The notes: generated from the sequence alone by a model not told the origin. DNA of 64,000 nucleotides from Alphaproteobacteria bacterium UBA6178 (GCA_002422205.1 DITS01000021.1:1-64000); one strand, 5' to 3'. Shown: positions 45,049 through 54,702, numbered from the stretch's first letter. Numbers and translations: made by a program.

Positions 45049-45064
45049 TTAAATCATTTTTAAC
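45049..45064 (+). promoter_or_regulatory. Candidate CtrA box upstream of Asp-rich protein
   Basis: TTAA-ATCATTT-TTAAC, exact consensus, ending 47 bases before the ATG at 45112. Confidence 0.6.
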
Positions 45065-45111
45065 TTTATGCGTGTATACATATTCCATAACACAATCTAT
45101 GGGAGCATGTT

Positions 45112-47037
45112 ATGTCATATACAACATCAGGAAGTCTACAGGCCGATCGTCTTGCCCTTATGCAGGAATCGGTACGCAAAAAACTTGGCGCAGAAATGTT
45201 AACCTCTGACGAACAGGATATGCTGTCGCAAAGCATTACCGGCAGTGGCAATCTGAATATGGGGCTGGTGCCGGATACCTCACGCGAGTTCGGGGCTGAG
45301 GATGAATCGCTCGAGCTGGTCGATCAAACCGCCGCACGCTACAGCGATATAGCCGAAGCGCCTGTGCGCTTTGGTGACGATCACTCGCAAAGCCGCAGCG
45401 CGCCCACCACCGATATCGGGCTGTCCAGTTCCACACTGGTGGATACTCACGCATTAAGTGATCTCAGCCCAAGCGTTATAGCCGCGCAATCCAGCAACGC
45501 TGCCGAGCAAAGCGGTGATGCGGCAGCGCTGGCGAGCTTCACGCCCGCCCCTATCGAAGCACGCAGTGGCAGCGTTAATCAGGATAATGGCGACAGCATC
45601 ACCACGATCGACAATAGCACCGACACCGGCGATACCATTGTGATCAATAATGATAATACGGATGATGTGATTACCACCGATGATAATAGCGGCGATGATA
45701 TCACCATCGTCAATGAAGGCGACACCATTACCATTATCCATGAGGGCGACACCATCATTCATGAAGGGGATATTATTCATGAAGGTGACACGCTGCTCGA
45801 CGCAGGTGATATTATCGATATTGATATCGACAATGGCGTTAACATCACAATCGGCGATACGTTGGTCGATGTAGATATCAATCTGTTTAACAATGAAGAC
45901 CGTATTATTGATGGCGATGATAATCAGATTATTGATATCGATCTTAATATTTTCAATGGTGGTAATGTCACGATAACAGGCGATGATAATGACATAGTCG
46001 ATCTCGATATCAATCTTTTCAACTCCGGCGATACGCTCATTGAGGGCGATGACAACGACATTGTTGATCTGGATATCAATATCTTTAGCTCCGGTGATGT
46101 GACGATTCAGGGTGACGACAATGACATCGTCGATCTCGGGCTTAACCTGCTATCCGATGGCAACCGTATCGTTGAGGGCAATGATAACGACATTGTCGAT
46201 CTGGGGCTGAGTTTGTTCAGCGATGCCAATGAAACCATTGCCGGTAATGACAATGACGTGCTGGATCTCAATCTGCTGGGTGGTGGCGATAGTGTGATTG
46301 GCGGCGATGATAATGATATTCTCGATCTGAATCTGCTCGGTGGTGGCAATAAGAATATCGCAGGGGATGACAATGACCTGATCGATCTGGATTTGCTGCT
46401 GGGACGAGGCGATGGTACCAGCGTCGGCGGCAGCGATAATGATTTCATTGATGCCGATATTGCCTTGCTCGATCCCAACGCCGATGGCGAGCTGGGCCTC
46501 GACGTCGATGTGAATCTGCAGCATGGTTTTGACAATGCACAAGAGCAACTCGAAGGGCTAGGAGCACTCACCGACCCGCTGGATGCTGTCGGGCTGGGCG
46601 TTGTCGATGAGGTAGTCGATCACGCGCTTGGTGGCACAAGCAATGTGGTGGAGCTGATTGACGATGCAACCGATCAGCTACTCGCAGCAGGCGATGCGCT
46701 CGATGTGCCGGATATCGCTCTGCCGATCGATCTCGGCCTTATCACGCTCGATGTCACTGTCGGCGGCGATGCAGGGCTGCTTGGCGTCGATCTGGGTGTG
46801 CTGGGCGACGCGCTGCATCTGGGCGCAGGGCTCGACCCGTTCAATGACGAAGGCAATATTGCCGATCTGGGCGGCGGTCTGTCGCTTGACGACGCGCTCA
46901 GTAATTTGGGCCTTGATGATGGTGTTGCCACTGACATTGTCGGTGGCGTGGGCGAGGTGCTCGAGGGTGTCGCGGGCGGTTTGATCTCGGGCTTATCCTC
47001 GCCACCGAATCTGTTTGGTGGCTTCGGCAACGGATAA
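45112..47037 (+). CDS. Asp-rich 22-residue-repeat protein
   Basis: The 641-residue, very acidic protein has no signal peptide. Residues 1-150 are a mixed N-terminal part. About 155-245 hold short repeats (IHEGDTII, EGDIIHEGDT). About 248-462 hold ten units of mostly 22 residues (three of 20) built on G-[DN]-D-N-D-[ILV]-[VIL]-D-L, for example GDDNDIVDLDINLFNSGDT; starts fall at exact 66- or 60-base steps from 45853 to 46429. The rest is Gly/Leu/Asp-rich, ending NLFGGFGNG. I know no family with this repeat; a Ca2+-binding beta-solenoid or adhesin is a guess. The type I exporter genes follow by 108 bases. Confidence 0.8.
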   Translation: MSYTTSGSLQADRLALMQESVRKKLGAEMLTSDEQDMLSQSITGSGNLNMGLVPDTSREFGAEDESLELVDQTAARYSDIAEAPVRFGDDHSQSRSAPTTDIGLSSSTLVDTHALSDLSPSVIAAQSSNAAEQSGDAAALASFTPAPIEARSGSVNQDNGDSITTIDNSTDTGDTIVINNDNTDDVITTDDNSGDDITIVNEGDTITIIHEGDTIIHEGDIIHEGDTLLDAGDIIDIDIDNGVNITIGDTLVDVDINLFNNEDRIIDGDDNQIIDIDLNIFNGGNVTITGDDNDIVDLDINLFNSGDTLIEGDDNDIVDLDINIFSSGDVTIQGDDNDIVDLGLNLLSDGNRIVEGNDNDIVDLGLSLFSDANETIAGNDNDVLDLNLLGGGDSVIGGDDNDILDLNLLGGGNKNIAGDDNDLIDLDLLLGRGDGTSVGGSDNDFIDADIALLDPNADGELGLDVDVNLQHGFDNAQEQLEGLGALTDPLDAVGLGVVDEVVDHALGGTSNVVELIDDATDQLLAAGDALDVPDIALPIDLGLITLDVTVGGDAGLLGVDLGVLGDALHLGAGLDPFNDEGNIADLGGGLSLDDALSNLGLDDGVATDIVGGVGEVLEGVAGGLISGLSSPPNLFGGFGNG

Positions 47038-47145
47038 ACTGTCTTGTTTTAAGACGAAAAGCAAAAAAGAATGCGTCGGGATTCAACAGTTTTTGTGAAG
47101 CGCGGTGTGCAGGCATAGAATAATCCTAACCAATGATAGGATGCT

Positions 47146-48840
47146 ATGACAACACACCGCGCTTTTACTTTCCCCATCCGCCTGCTGCCTAATAGCGCAG
47201 GCGATATGAGCGATCAGATTTTATCGGCGCTGGCGATTAATGTTCTGTCGCTGGCATTGCCGGTGATGACGTTGCAAATCTATGACCGCATTCTCACCAG
47301 CCCGCATACCGGCACCCTCACCTTACTAATTATAGGAGTAAGCGTGATGATTCTTATCGAAATGCTGCTACGCATTGCACGCGCCTATTTAAACGGCTGC
47401 GCGGGCGCAGCGTATGAGCATCGCCTCTCCTGTCAGGCCATTACCCGCATTCTGCATAGCGACCCGCTTAAGCGCACGCATAAACATACGGGTGATTATT
47501 TAAGCGATATGAACGCCATCAGCCATTTGCGCGACTATTATGGCGGGCAGGCTTGGGCGACGCTGATTGATATTCCCTTTCTGCTTATTTTCATTGGCAT
47601 GATTGCCTATCTGGCGGGCTGGCTGGTGGTGGTACCGGTGGCATTGCTGGCGGTGTTTGCGGTGCTGGCATGGGCAATCGGCGTGTCGCTTAAAGACAGC
47701 CTCGACCGCCGCAACCGCAGCGACGAAGCCCGTTACAATTTATTGATCGAGGCGCTCGAAGGTATCCACACCATCAAAACCCAGGGCTGGGAAAACCGCA
47801 TACTGCGCCGTTACGAGTCGCTGCAATCCTATGCCAACCCGATCAATTATCAGGTAGGCCAATCCAGCAGCATCGCCAATAATGTCAGCCTATTATTCGG
47901 ACAGGTGATGGTGATTGCGGTGGTGGCCGCGGGTGCGCCCGCCGTCATCAATGGCATGATGACCACCGGCACGTTGATTGCCTGCGTGTTGCTTTCAGGG
48001 CGCATCATGCAGCCGGTGCATAGCGCACTGTCCCTGTGGACGCGCTATCAGGATGTCGAGCTGGCGCGCACACGTGTGCAGGCGCTGATGAGTCTGCCAC
48101 AAATTGCAATCGACCCCGCCGCTAAACGCGCCGCACGAGATGGCGTGTTACGTTGTGAACAGGTCAGCCTGCGCCATGATAACAGCTCACCGCCGCTATT
48201 GGATGCGATTAGTTTTACGCTCACACGCGGCGAATCGATTGCCCTTCATAGCGATGACGGGCGAAGCACCAGCGCATTGATGCAACTTATCGCAGGGTTG
48301 TATCCGCCAAGCGCTGGCGAGGTGCATGTGGATGGCCACGCCGTCAGCCGCTACGCGCCCCGCGATTTATTGCAGCATGTCGGCTATCTGCAGGCCGACG
48401 CCGCCATATACCGTGGCACTATCATCGAAAATATCACCGGCTTCCGTGATGATATGCGCGTCGCGGCGTATGATATCGCCGCGCTGTTGGGTATCGACCA
48501 TGCGGTTGCCAAATTGCCGCTGGGGTATGACACACCACTCGAAGGCGCCAGCGCCGATGCGATTCCCCCCGGCCTCAAACAACGCATCGCCATTGCGCGC
48601 GTGCTGATGGATAAGCCCCGCATTGTGTTGTTCGACCATGCCGACCGCGCCCTTGACAAGGAAGGCTATAATTATGTTTACCGCTTGCTGGGCCGCCTGC
48701 GCGAGCGCGTCGCACTCATCATAGCATCCGAAGATAACAATCTGCTGTCACTCGCTACACACCGCGCCACCCTTTATCAAGGCAGGCTGATGAATGCCGA
48801 TGCGCCGCTTGCGTCAGCTGCGCGCGAGGAGGTGGCATGA
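47146..48840 (+). CDS. Type I secretion ABC transporter, degenerate half
   Basis: A 564-residue ABC exporter half (PrtD/LapB-like): six membrane helices over about residues 25-300, then a nucleotide-binding domain whose motifs are eroded. Walker A reads ALHSDDGRSTSAL rather than GxxGxGKST, the signature IPPGLKQRIAIARVL rather than LSGGQ, and Walker B RIVLFDHADRALD with His for the catalytic Glu. It probably does not hydrolyse ATP and pairs with the next gene product. AGGA precedes ATG 47146. It overlaps the next gene by 4 bases. Confidence 0.9.
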   Translation: MTTHRAFTFPIRLLPNSAGDMSDQILSALAINVLSLALPVMTLQIYDRILTSPHTGTLTLLIIGVSVMILIEMLLRIARAYLNGCAGAAYEHRLSCQAITRILHSDPLKRTHKHTGDYLSDMNAISHLRDYYGGQAWATLIDIPFLLIFIGMIAYLAGWLVVVPVALLAVFAVLAWAIGVSLKDSLDRRNRSDEARYNLLIEALEGIHTIKTQGWENRILRRYESLQSYANPINYQVGQSSSIANNVSLLFGQVMVIAVVAAGAPAVINGMMTTGTLIACVLLSGRIMQPVHSALSLWTRYQDVELARTRVQALMSLPQIAIDPAAKRAARDGVLRCEQVSLRHDNSSPPLLDAISFTLTRGESIALHSDDGRSTSALMQLIAGLYPPSAGEVHVDGHAVSRYAPRDLLQHVGYLQADAAIYRGTIIENITGFRDDMRVAAYDIAALLGIDHAVAKLPLGYDTPLEGASADAIPPGLKQRIAIARVLMDKPRIVLFDHADRALDKEGYNYVYRLLGRLRERVALIIASEDNNLLSLATHRATLYQGRLMNADAPLASAAREEVA

Positions 48841-51095
48841 GCACGACCACTTTCGCTGCCCCGTTCAATGCCGAAGCAATGGTCACGCAGCTGGCCCAAC
48901 CGCCTTTGCAACTGATAGCGGCGCTACGTACACGCGGCTGGCTGGGTGCGCCCCCCATCGGCCATCCCGACTACACCATTGCTATGGCGTTGTTGCTGGA
49001 GCATTTCGGCTGGCAGGGCGACGCACGCCATTTATGTGATGCATTGCCACGTGCCGTAGACGGGCTGGATTTTGCCGCCAGCGCCGATCAGGCGCGGCCA
49101 TTTGGTTTGTTCGACATGCTCAATGCTATGGCCTATCTGGGTTATGATCACAAGCGCAAGCCGCTACGTTTGGACCAAGTAACCGCCAACATGCTGCCTT
49201 GCCTTTTCCATAGCAAATCAAAGCGTACGCGCAGCATTCATTTATTACTGTCGCATTCGGATCGTGGCTGGCTCGCCTATGATCTGCTCACCGGCAAGCA
49301 AGCCCTGCTCACCGATCGTGACTTGTACGGCACGGCGATGCAGTTTTTCCCGCGCGAGAGCAACACGCAAAGTGCGGAGCATTATGCGCGTAGCAAAACC
49401 GGTTTCACCTGGTTTCGCGAAGTGGGTTCACGTTTCAGAGGCCTGTTGTGGCAGGTGATCGGGCTGGGGTTTCTGATCAATCTTCTGGGGTTGTTGGTAC
49501 CCTTATTCGTAATGATTATTTATGACCGTGTGATCGGAGCGCGCTCGCTCGAGACACTGCCTTATTTGACGGCAGGGGTGCTGATAGCGCTCACGCTCGA
49601 AGGCGTTTTGCGGTTTGTTCGATTACACGCCCTTTCTTGGCTTGGGGCGCGCATTAGTGCCATTGTCAGCGTTGGTATTTTTGAGCGCCTCATTTTTCTG
49701 CCGCCCGCTTATACCGAGCGGGCATCCGTACCGGCGCAGCTGGCACGTATGCGGGCGTTCGAAATGCTGCGCGATTTTTTCAGCGGTTCTATTTTTCTTT
49801 CCCTGCTCGAGCTGCCTTTTGTGATGGTGTTGCTGATTGCCATCGCGTTAATCGGCGGGCCGCTGGTGTGGATTGCGGTCACCGTTAGCGTCATCTATCT
49901 ATTAATGCTGCTATTCTTGCGCCGCCATATTGTGTTTCACATGCACCGTTCCTCGCGCTGCCTGTCCGAGCGTCAGCAAGCCGCGGTGGAAACCTTCACG
50001 CGGCTCGATTCGCTAAAACTCTCCGGCATGAGTGACCGCATGGCCGAGCGTTTTGCCACCGCCTCAAAGCGTGCGTCGCTAGCGCAATTCCAATCGCAGT
50101 TTTTAGCGCAAATTCTTGAGCATGTCGCCAATGCACTGTCGATGCTGACGGGTGTTGCCACGCTGGCTTTCGGCGTCGGGCTCATCTGGCAGGGCGAGTT
50201 GAGCGTCGGCGCGCTGGTGGCGACCATGATATTGACATGGCGCACCCTCAACCCGTTGCAAACCGCCTGCGCCATGTTGCCGCGGCTCGAGCATATCCGC
50301 AACAGCATTGAGCAGGTCAACCGGCTGATGTCGCTGGGCACCGAGCGCGAGGCGCATAAGCCCGCGCAGTCCTTCGCACCCCTCAAAGGCCATATCCGGC
50401 TGCAATCGGTTGGCTTGCGCTATTCGCGGCAGGCCGATCCGGTCTTTGGTGCGCTCACGCTTGATATTCCCGCCGGTCAGCTATTCGCCATTACCGGCGG
50501 CAATGGCGCGGGCAAAACCAGCCTGCTCAAGCTGATATCCGGTTTGTATGTACCCCAATCCGGCACTATCCGCATAGACGGCACCGATACGCGCCAATTC
50601 GATCCGCTGTTGCTGCGGCGTAATATCACCTATATTTCGCAAAGCGCGCATGTGTTCAGCGGCAGTGTGTTTGCCTATTTTTCGCTCAGTCAGCCCACCG
50701 TCACCGATGATGAAATCGCCGACGCCCTCACACAAGCCGGTTGCTGGGACGCCATCAGCACCCTGCCCGCCGGATTGCATACACCGCTCGAAGATGCGGT
50801 GCAGCTTTTGTCGCCTTCCCTGCTCGCGTCACTTAATCTGGCGCGGCTTTATCTGCGACCGCAATCCATTATTTTATGCGATGAGTTGCCCAACAGCCTG
50901 CTATCGGGGGCAGCGGGCGAACATTTGCTTCAATGGATGCGAGCTGCGCGTGGCAAGCGCACGATTTTATATGTCAGCCACCACCGCGATTTTGTCGCGC
51001 TTGCCGATCAGGTGCTGTATCTGCAGCGCGAGCGTACACCACGGCTTGGCACCCCCATGCAGGCCTTGCAATGGATGAATGAGGAACGCCTATGA
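48837..51095 (+). CDS. Type I secretion ABC transporter, ATP-hydrolysing half
   Basis: The 752 residues comprise an N-terminal domain of about 160 (probable C39-like domain without peptidase Cys, as in HlyB/LapB), a six-helix membrane part (about 190-460) and an ATPase domain with intact Walker A ITGGNGAGKTSLL, Q-loop YISQSAHVF, Walker B SIILCDELPNS with Glu and H-loop ILYVSHHRDF. The signature is unusual, LSPSLLASLNLARLY. Together with the preceding half it would form a heterodimer exporting RTX substrates across the inner membrane. It overlaps both neighbours by 4 bases (ATGA). Confidence 0.92.
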   Translation: MSTTTFAAPFNAEAMVTQLAQPPLQLIAALRTRGWLGAPPIGHPDYTIAMALLLEHFGWQGDARHLCDALPRAVDGLDFAASADQARPFGLFDMLNAMAYLGYDHKRKPLRLDQVTANMLPCLFHSKSKRTRSIHLLLSHSDRGWLAYDLLTGKQALLTDRDLYGTAMQFFPRESNTQSAEHYARSKTGFTWFREVGSRFRGLLWQVIGLGFLINLLGLLVPLFVMIIYDRVIGARSLETLPYLTAGVLIALTLEGVLRFVRLHALSWLGARISAIVSVGIFERLIFLPPAYTERASVPAQLARMRAFEMLRDFFSGSIFLSLLELPFVMVLLIAIALIGGPLVWIAVTVSVIYLLMLLFLRRHIVFHMHRSSRCLSERQQAAVETFTRLDSLKLSGMSDRMAERFATASKRASLAQFQSQFLAQILEHVANALSMLTGVATLAFGVGLIWQGELSVGALVATMILTWRTLNPLQTACAMLPRLEHIRNSIEQVNRLMSLGTEREAHKPAQSFAPLKGHIRLQSVGLRYSRQADPVFGALTLDIPAGQLFAITGGNGAGKTSLLKLISGLYVPQSGTIRIDGTDTRQFDPLLLRRNITYISQSAHVFSGSVFAYFSLSQPTVTDDEIADALTQAGCWDAISTLPAGLHTPLEDAVQLLSPSLLASLNLARLYLRPQSIILCDELPNSLLSGAAGEHLLQWMRAARGKRTILYVSHHRDFVALADQVLYLQRERTPRLGTPMQALQWMNEERL

Positions 51096-52435
51096 ACCGC
51101 AAAAAACCCAAACCCCATTTAAGCGAGGCCGATGATGGTTTGCAGCATCTGTCGCAAAGCGTGTTGCTGGACGAGCGTTACGCACCGCGTTTAGTGCGCA
51201 TCACCATGATCGCGCTGAGTAGTGCCATTATCGGATTTATCGGCTGGGCCTCGTTCACCCAGGTGAATGAAATGGCCCGCGCCAAAGGCGATGTGGTGCC
51301 CGATGGTTATGTGCAGACCGTGCAGCATCTTGAAGGCGGGATCATCTCACATATTCTGGTCGAAGAAGGCCAGCTGGTGAAAACGGGGCAGGTATTATTG
51401 CGCCTCAATGGCGAGGATTCGGCGCGCGATTTACAGGAAATGCAAGCCAAAGAGCGCACCCTGCGTTTGCAATCCGAACGGCTGCGTGCCTTTGTCGAAG
51501 GGCGCGAGCCGGATTTTTCGGCCATGCAGGACGTGCCACACAATATGATCCATGATCAGCGCCGCATGTTTGCCGAAATGATTAGCGCCCGCGAGCAAGA
51601 AGCCGCCGTGATCGCCGCGCAGATCGAGCAAAAAGAGCAAGCCTTGGCAGCCCTGCAAAATCGCAGCGCCACCTTATCGCGCACCATGGCGCTGGTGCGC
51701 GAAGAGCTGGCGATGCAGGAGGATTTGCTCGCCAAAGGCCTTACCAGCCGCCTGCGCACGCTCGACAAACGCAAAGAGCTTGAGCGCGTGCGTGGCGAAT
51801 ATGCCTCGGTGCAAAATAACATCAACGAGGCGCGGCAATCGATGAGTGAATACGCTACGCGCCTCAAATCGCTGAATGCCCGTCATCAGGACGAGGCCTA
51901 TCGTCAGATGGAATCGGTCGAAAGTGCATTGGCGCAAGAAAATCAAGGCGTCGCCAAGCAACAAAACCGCGTGCGTCGGCTCGAAGTGTCAGCTCCGGTG
52001 GATGGGCTGGTGAAGGGGCTTGAGGTTAATACTGTCGGCGCAGTCATCGCCCCCGGTCAGGCGCTGATGCAGATTGTACCGCTGAATGCCTCGCTGGTGG
52101 TGGAGGCCAAAATATCGCCCAAAGACATCGGCCATGTGCATACCGGCAAGCCGGTGCAGGTCAAAGTCCATGCCTATGACTACACCCGCTATGGCGCCGT
52201 TGATGGGGTGTTGTCGTTTATCTCCGCTACTACTTTTGTTGATAATCAGCAAAACAGCTATTATCGCGGGCGCATTACTTTGCACAAAAACTATATCGGC
52301 CACAACCCGAACCAGAATATTTTAGTGCCCGGCATGACGGTCGATGCGGATATCGTCACGGGGCGAAAATCGGTGCTGGATTATTTACTCAAACCCATAC
52401 AAACGGCGGCCTACACCGCTTTTACCGAACGCTAA
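51092..52435 (+). CDS. HlyD-family membrane fusion protein
   Basis: The 447-residue periplasmic adaptor of the type I system has a membrane helix (about 36-55), lipoyl-like half motifs (VQTVQHLEGGIISHILVEEG and RLEVSAPVDGLVKGLEV), a long coiled-coil hairpin (about 110-285) and a C-terminal beta-barrel (VEAKISPKDIGHVHTGKPV, NILVPGMTVDADI). It joins the ABC pair to a TolC-like channel, whose gene is not in the window. Confidence 0.95.
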   Translation: MNRKKPKPHLSEADDGLQHLSQSVLLDERYAPRLVRITMIALSSAIIGFIGWASFTQVNEMARAKGDVVPDGYVQTVQHLEGGIISHILVEEGQLVKTGQVLLRLNGEDSARDLQEMQAKERTLRLQSERLRAFVEGREPDFSAMQDVPHNMIHDQRRMFAEMISAREQEAAVIAAQIEQKEQALAALQNRSATLSRTMALVREELAMQEDLLAKGLTSRLRTLDKRKELERVRGEYASVQNNINEARQSMSEYATRLKSLNARHQDEAYRQMESVESALAQENQGVAKQQNRVRRLEVSAPVDGLVKGLEVNTVGAVIAPGQALMQIVPLNASLVVEAKISPKDIGHVHTGKPVQVKVHAYDYTRYGAVDGVLSFISATTFVDNQQNSYYRGRITLHKNYIGHNPNQNILVPGMTVDADIVTGRKSVLDYLLKPIQTAAYTAFTER

Positions 52436-52453
52436 TTTTACGAGAGGATGGCT

Positions 52454-53419
52454 ATGCAACTGGCCCGACCATTACCCTATGCCCCATTCATGCATGACTC
52501 TGCCGCCCCGCGCATTCTCGTGGTGGATGATGACCGTTCGCTGCTATTAATGCTCGAAGAACGGCTGAAAGCCCAAGGTTATGAGGTGCTCAGCGCGCAT
52601 AATGGCGATCAGGCGTTTCATCTGATCGAGCGCGAAGGCGCCCAGCTTGATGCGGTGATGCTCGATCGGGAAATGCCCGGCCTCAAAGGGCTGGAAGTAG
52701 TGCGGATGATGAAATCGGTGAAGGCGTTATCACGCATTCCGGTGATTATGCAAACCGCCGCCGACCGGCCCGAGCAAATCCGCGAAGGCATCGAAGCGGA
52801 CGTGTTTTATTATCTCACCAAGCCGCTGCAACCTGCGGTGATGCATTCGGTATTAAGCGCCGCAATCACCGAATCGCAGCGCCAGCGCGCGCTATTGCGT
52901 GATATGCAGCATTATAATAAAAGCTTTGAGCTGTCACAAACGATGCAGTTTTCGCTACGCACGCTCGATGATGCGTATCATTTGGCCCCCTTCATCTCTC
53001 AATGTTTTCCCGAGCCGGACCGTGTGCTGGTCGGTATCAGCGAGTTGCTGGTGAATGCTATCGAGCATGGCAATCTGGAAATCAGCTATGACGAGAAAAC
53101 CGTGTTGGTTGATAAAAACAGCTGGCAACAGGAAATTGAATTCCGCCTGATGAGTCCTGCATTTCAGGCACGGCGCGTCGATGTCGTGTTCAAGCGCAAA
53201 GAACAGGCGCACATGATTCAGATTACCGATGAAGGCGACGGGTTTAACTGGCGCTCCTATCTGGAAATTGACCCCTCGCGTGCAACCGATAATCACGGGC
53301 GGGGCATTGCGCAGGCGAATCACCTCGCCTTCGATCTGCTCAAATTTAACGATAAGGGGAATCAGGTGGTGGGCATTATTCTTAACCATCCCGTCGCCAA
53401 TACCTCGCTTGAATGGTAG
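52454..53419 (+). CDS. Response regulator with GHKL ATPase output domain
   Basis: The 321 residues are REC (about 15-130; phosphoacceptor Asp in AVMLDREMPGLKG, Lys in YYLTKPL) followed by a GHKL/RsbW-like ATP-binding domain (ISELLVNAIEHGNLEI, ITDEGDGFNWRSY, DNHGRGIAQAN). This resembles anti-sigma-factor kinases, so partner switching or protein phosphorylation is possible. ATG 52454 fits GAGAGG best; ATG 52448 is the other option. It starts 18 bases after hlyD, so it is probably in the same transcript. Confidence 0.85.
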   Translation: MQLARPLPYAPFMHDSAAPRILVVDDDRSLLLMLEERLKAQGYEVLSAHNGDQAFHLIEREGAQLDAVMLDREMPGLKGLEVVRMMKSVKALSRIPVIMQTAADRPEQIREGIEADVFYYLTKPLQPAVMHSVLSAAITESQRQRALLRDMQHYNKSFELSQTMQFSLRTLDDAYHLAPFISQCFPEPDRVLVGISELLVNAIEHGNLEISYDEKTVLVDKNSWQQEIEFRLMSPAFQARRVDVVFKRKEQAHMIQITDEGDGFNWRSYLEIDPSRATDNHGRGIAQANHLAFDLLKFNDKGNQVVGIILNHPVANTSLEW

Positions 53420-53433
53420 TGAAAGGAGCGGCT

Positions 53434-53781
53434 ATGTCACCGACGATTGATGATGCAATGCTGCATGAAGCACGCGATATACTGGGTGAAAAATTTTCGC
53501 TGGTTCTGGGCTATTATCTGGAAGATTCTCCACAATATATTCAAGGCATCGAACAAGGCATCGAGCAAGGTGATGCGGCGATGGTGATTAGTAATGCGCA
53601 CACGCTCAAATCCTCCAGCCAGCAATATGGGGTGATGCAGGTCTATGAATTAGCGCGCATGATCGAGCAGCGGGCGCGCGAAGATCAGATGATCGCGCTT
53701 GATGCGCTCTATCTGCAACTCCATGAAGCCTATGCCCGCGCCGTGCCTGAATTGCAGGCGCTGATGCATAAAGCAGCTTAG
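53434..53781 (+). CDS. Hpt phosphotransfer protein
   Basis: The 115-residue four-helix Hpt protein carries the phosphorylatable His in NAHTLKSSSQQYGV. It would shuttle phosphoryl groups between the hybrid kinases and response regulators of this cluster. ATG 53434 with AAAGGAG is the clear start. Confidence 0.9.
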   Translation: MSPTIDDAMLHEARDILGEKFSLVLGYYLEDSPQYIQGIEQGIEQGDAAMVISNAHTLKSSSQQYGVMQVYELARMIEQRAREDQMIALDALYLQLHEAYARAVPELQALMHKAA

Positions 53782-53790
53782 AGGCAACCG

Positions 53791-54702
53791 ATGAACAGCC
53801 CCAGCCCGCAAACCATTCTGATTATCGAAGATGAGAAGCTTTATTGTAAGCTTGCCGTCAATATTTTGCAAGGCAACAGCCGCCATGTTGCCATGAGTGC
53901 GCGCGAGGGGCTGGCACTGTTTGAGCGGCTGAAGCCCGATATCACCTTCCTCGATATCGGCTTGCCCGATGCGAATGGCATTGAGGTGCTGGGGGTGATG
54001 AAGCGGCTATACCCCGAAGCTTTCATTGTCATTCTCACCGCCAGCCGTTTGGCTGATGATGTCCAGCGCGCCAAGCATTTTGGCGCGGCGGGCTATATCG
54101 TCAAGCCTTTTACCTCCGGCAAGGTGCGCGCCTATCTCGATTTGCACCATGATTATATGCGGCAGTTGCAGCAGCTCGATGTGCAGGCGCTGGAAGCCAT
54201 GTATCGCGAATGTTTTGACAAAGCCGATTCGATTCAACTGGCCTTTGACGCGAAGGAACCACTGGGCGAAGCGGAACAGCACAACATCCAAAAGCACGCG
54301 CTGTTAAAGCAATGGGCACTATTGTATATTGATGAAGATGTCGATCAGGCCACGCGTATTCAGCACCGCATTGCGCAGGCGGGCTGCAATATCCAGATTG
54401 CCACCTCGCCTGCCGATGCCTTGCGCGCGGTAGCGCTGAGTGACTATCAGATGCTGTTTATTCGTCAGGAAATGAAGGCAATGCGCGGTATCGCGCTGGC
54501 GCATGAGCTGCGCCGCTGCGATTACAACATGCCGATTGTGATGGTCAGCGATGACCCGTCGCTTGCAGGTGATCCGGCACATCGCATTTTGCAGCTCTCC
54601 GGCTTTTTATTGCAGCCGTTAAAATACAACACCATCCTCCATTGCATCAGCGATGTGATCGCCGCACATATTCAGGCCGAAAGCGAGCGGTATATTTCAT
54701 GA
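53791..54702 (+). CDS. Double-REC response regulator, second REC degenerate
   Basis: The 303 residues comprise a functional-looking REC (residues 8-125; acidic pair ED, Asp in ITFLDIGLPDANG, Thr in ILTAS, Lys in YIVKPF), a helical linker, and a second REC-like domain (about 178-300) whose phosphoacceptor position reads LFIRQEM (Arg for Asp). The second domain probably serves as a binding module. No DNA-binding domain. Confidence 0.85.
   Translation: MNSPSPQTILIIEDEKLYCKLAVNILQGNSRHVAMSAREGLALFERLKPDITFLDIGLPDANGIEVLGVMKRLYPEAFIVILTASRLADDVQRAKHFGAAGYIVKPFTSGKVRAYLDLHHDYMRQLQQLDVQALEAMYRECFDKADSIQLAFDAKEPLGEAEQHNIQKHALLKQWALLYIDEDVDQATRIQHRIAQAGCNIQIATSPADALRAVALSDYQMLFIRQEMKAMRGIALAHELRRCDYNMPIVMVSDDPSLAGDPAHRILQLSGFLLQPLKYNTILHCISDVIAAHIQAESERYIS

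Larger units (their letters stand above)
44792..45111. other. Divergent promoter region, exoprotein island
   Basis: 320 AT-rich bases between serralysin 3 and the Asp-rich protein gene. It contains two TTAA-N7-TTAA boxes, one near each gene, and a TTGACA at 45020-45025. No ORF is supported. Confidence 0.7.

Noticed and set aside
45020..45060. TTGACA at 45020 as a sigma-70 promoter for the Asp-rich gene
   Set aside because: There is no acceptable -10 hexamer at 16-18 bases; listed only within the intergenic note.
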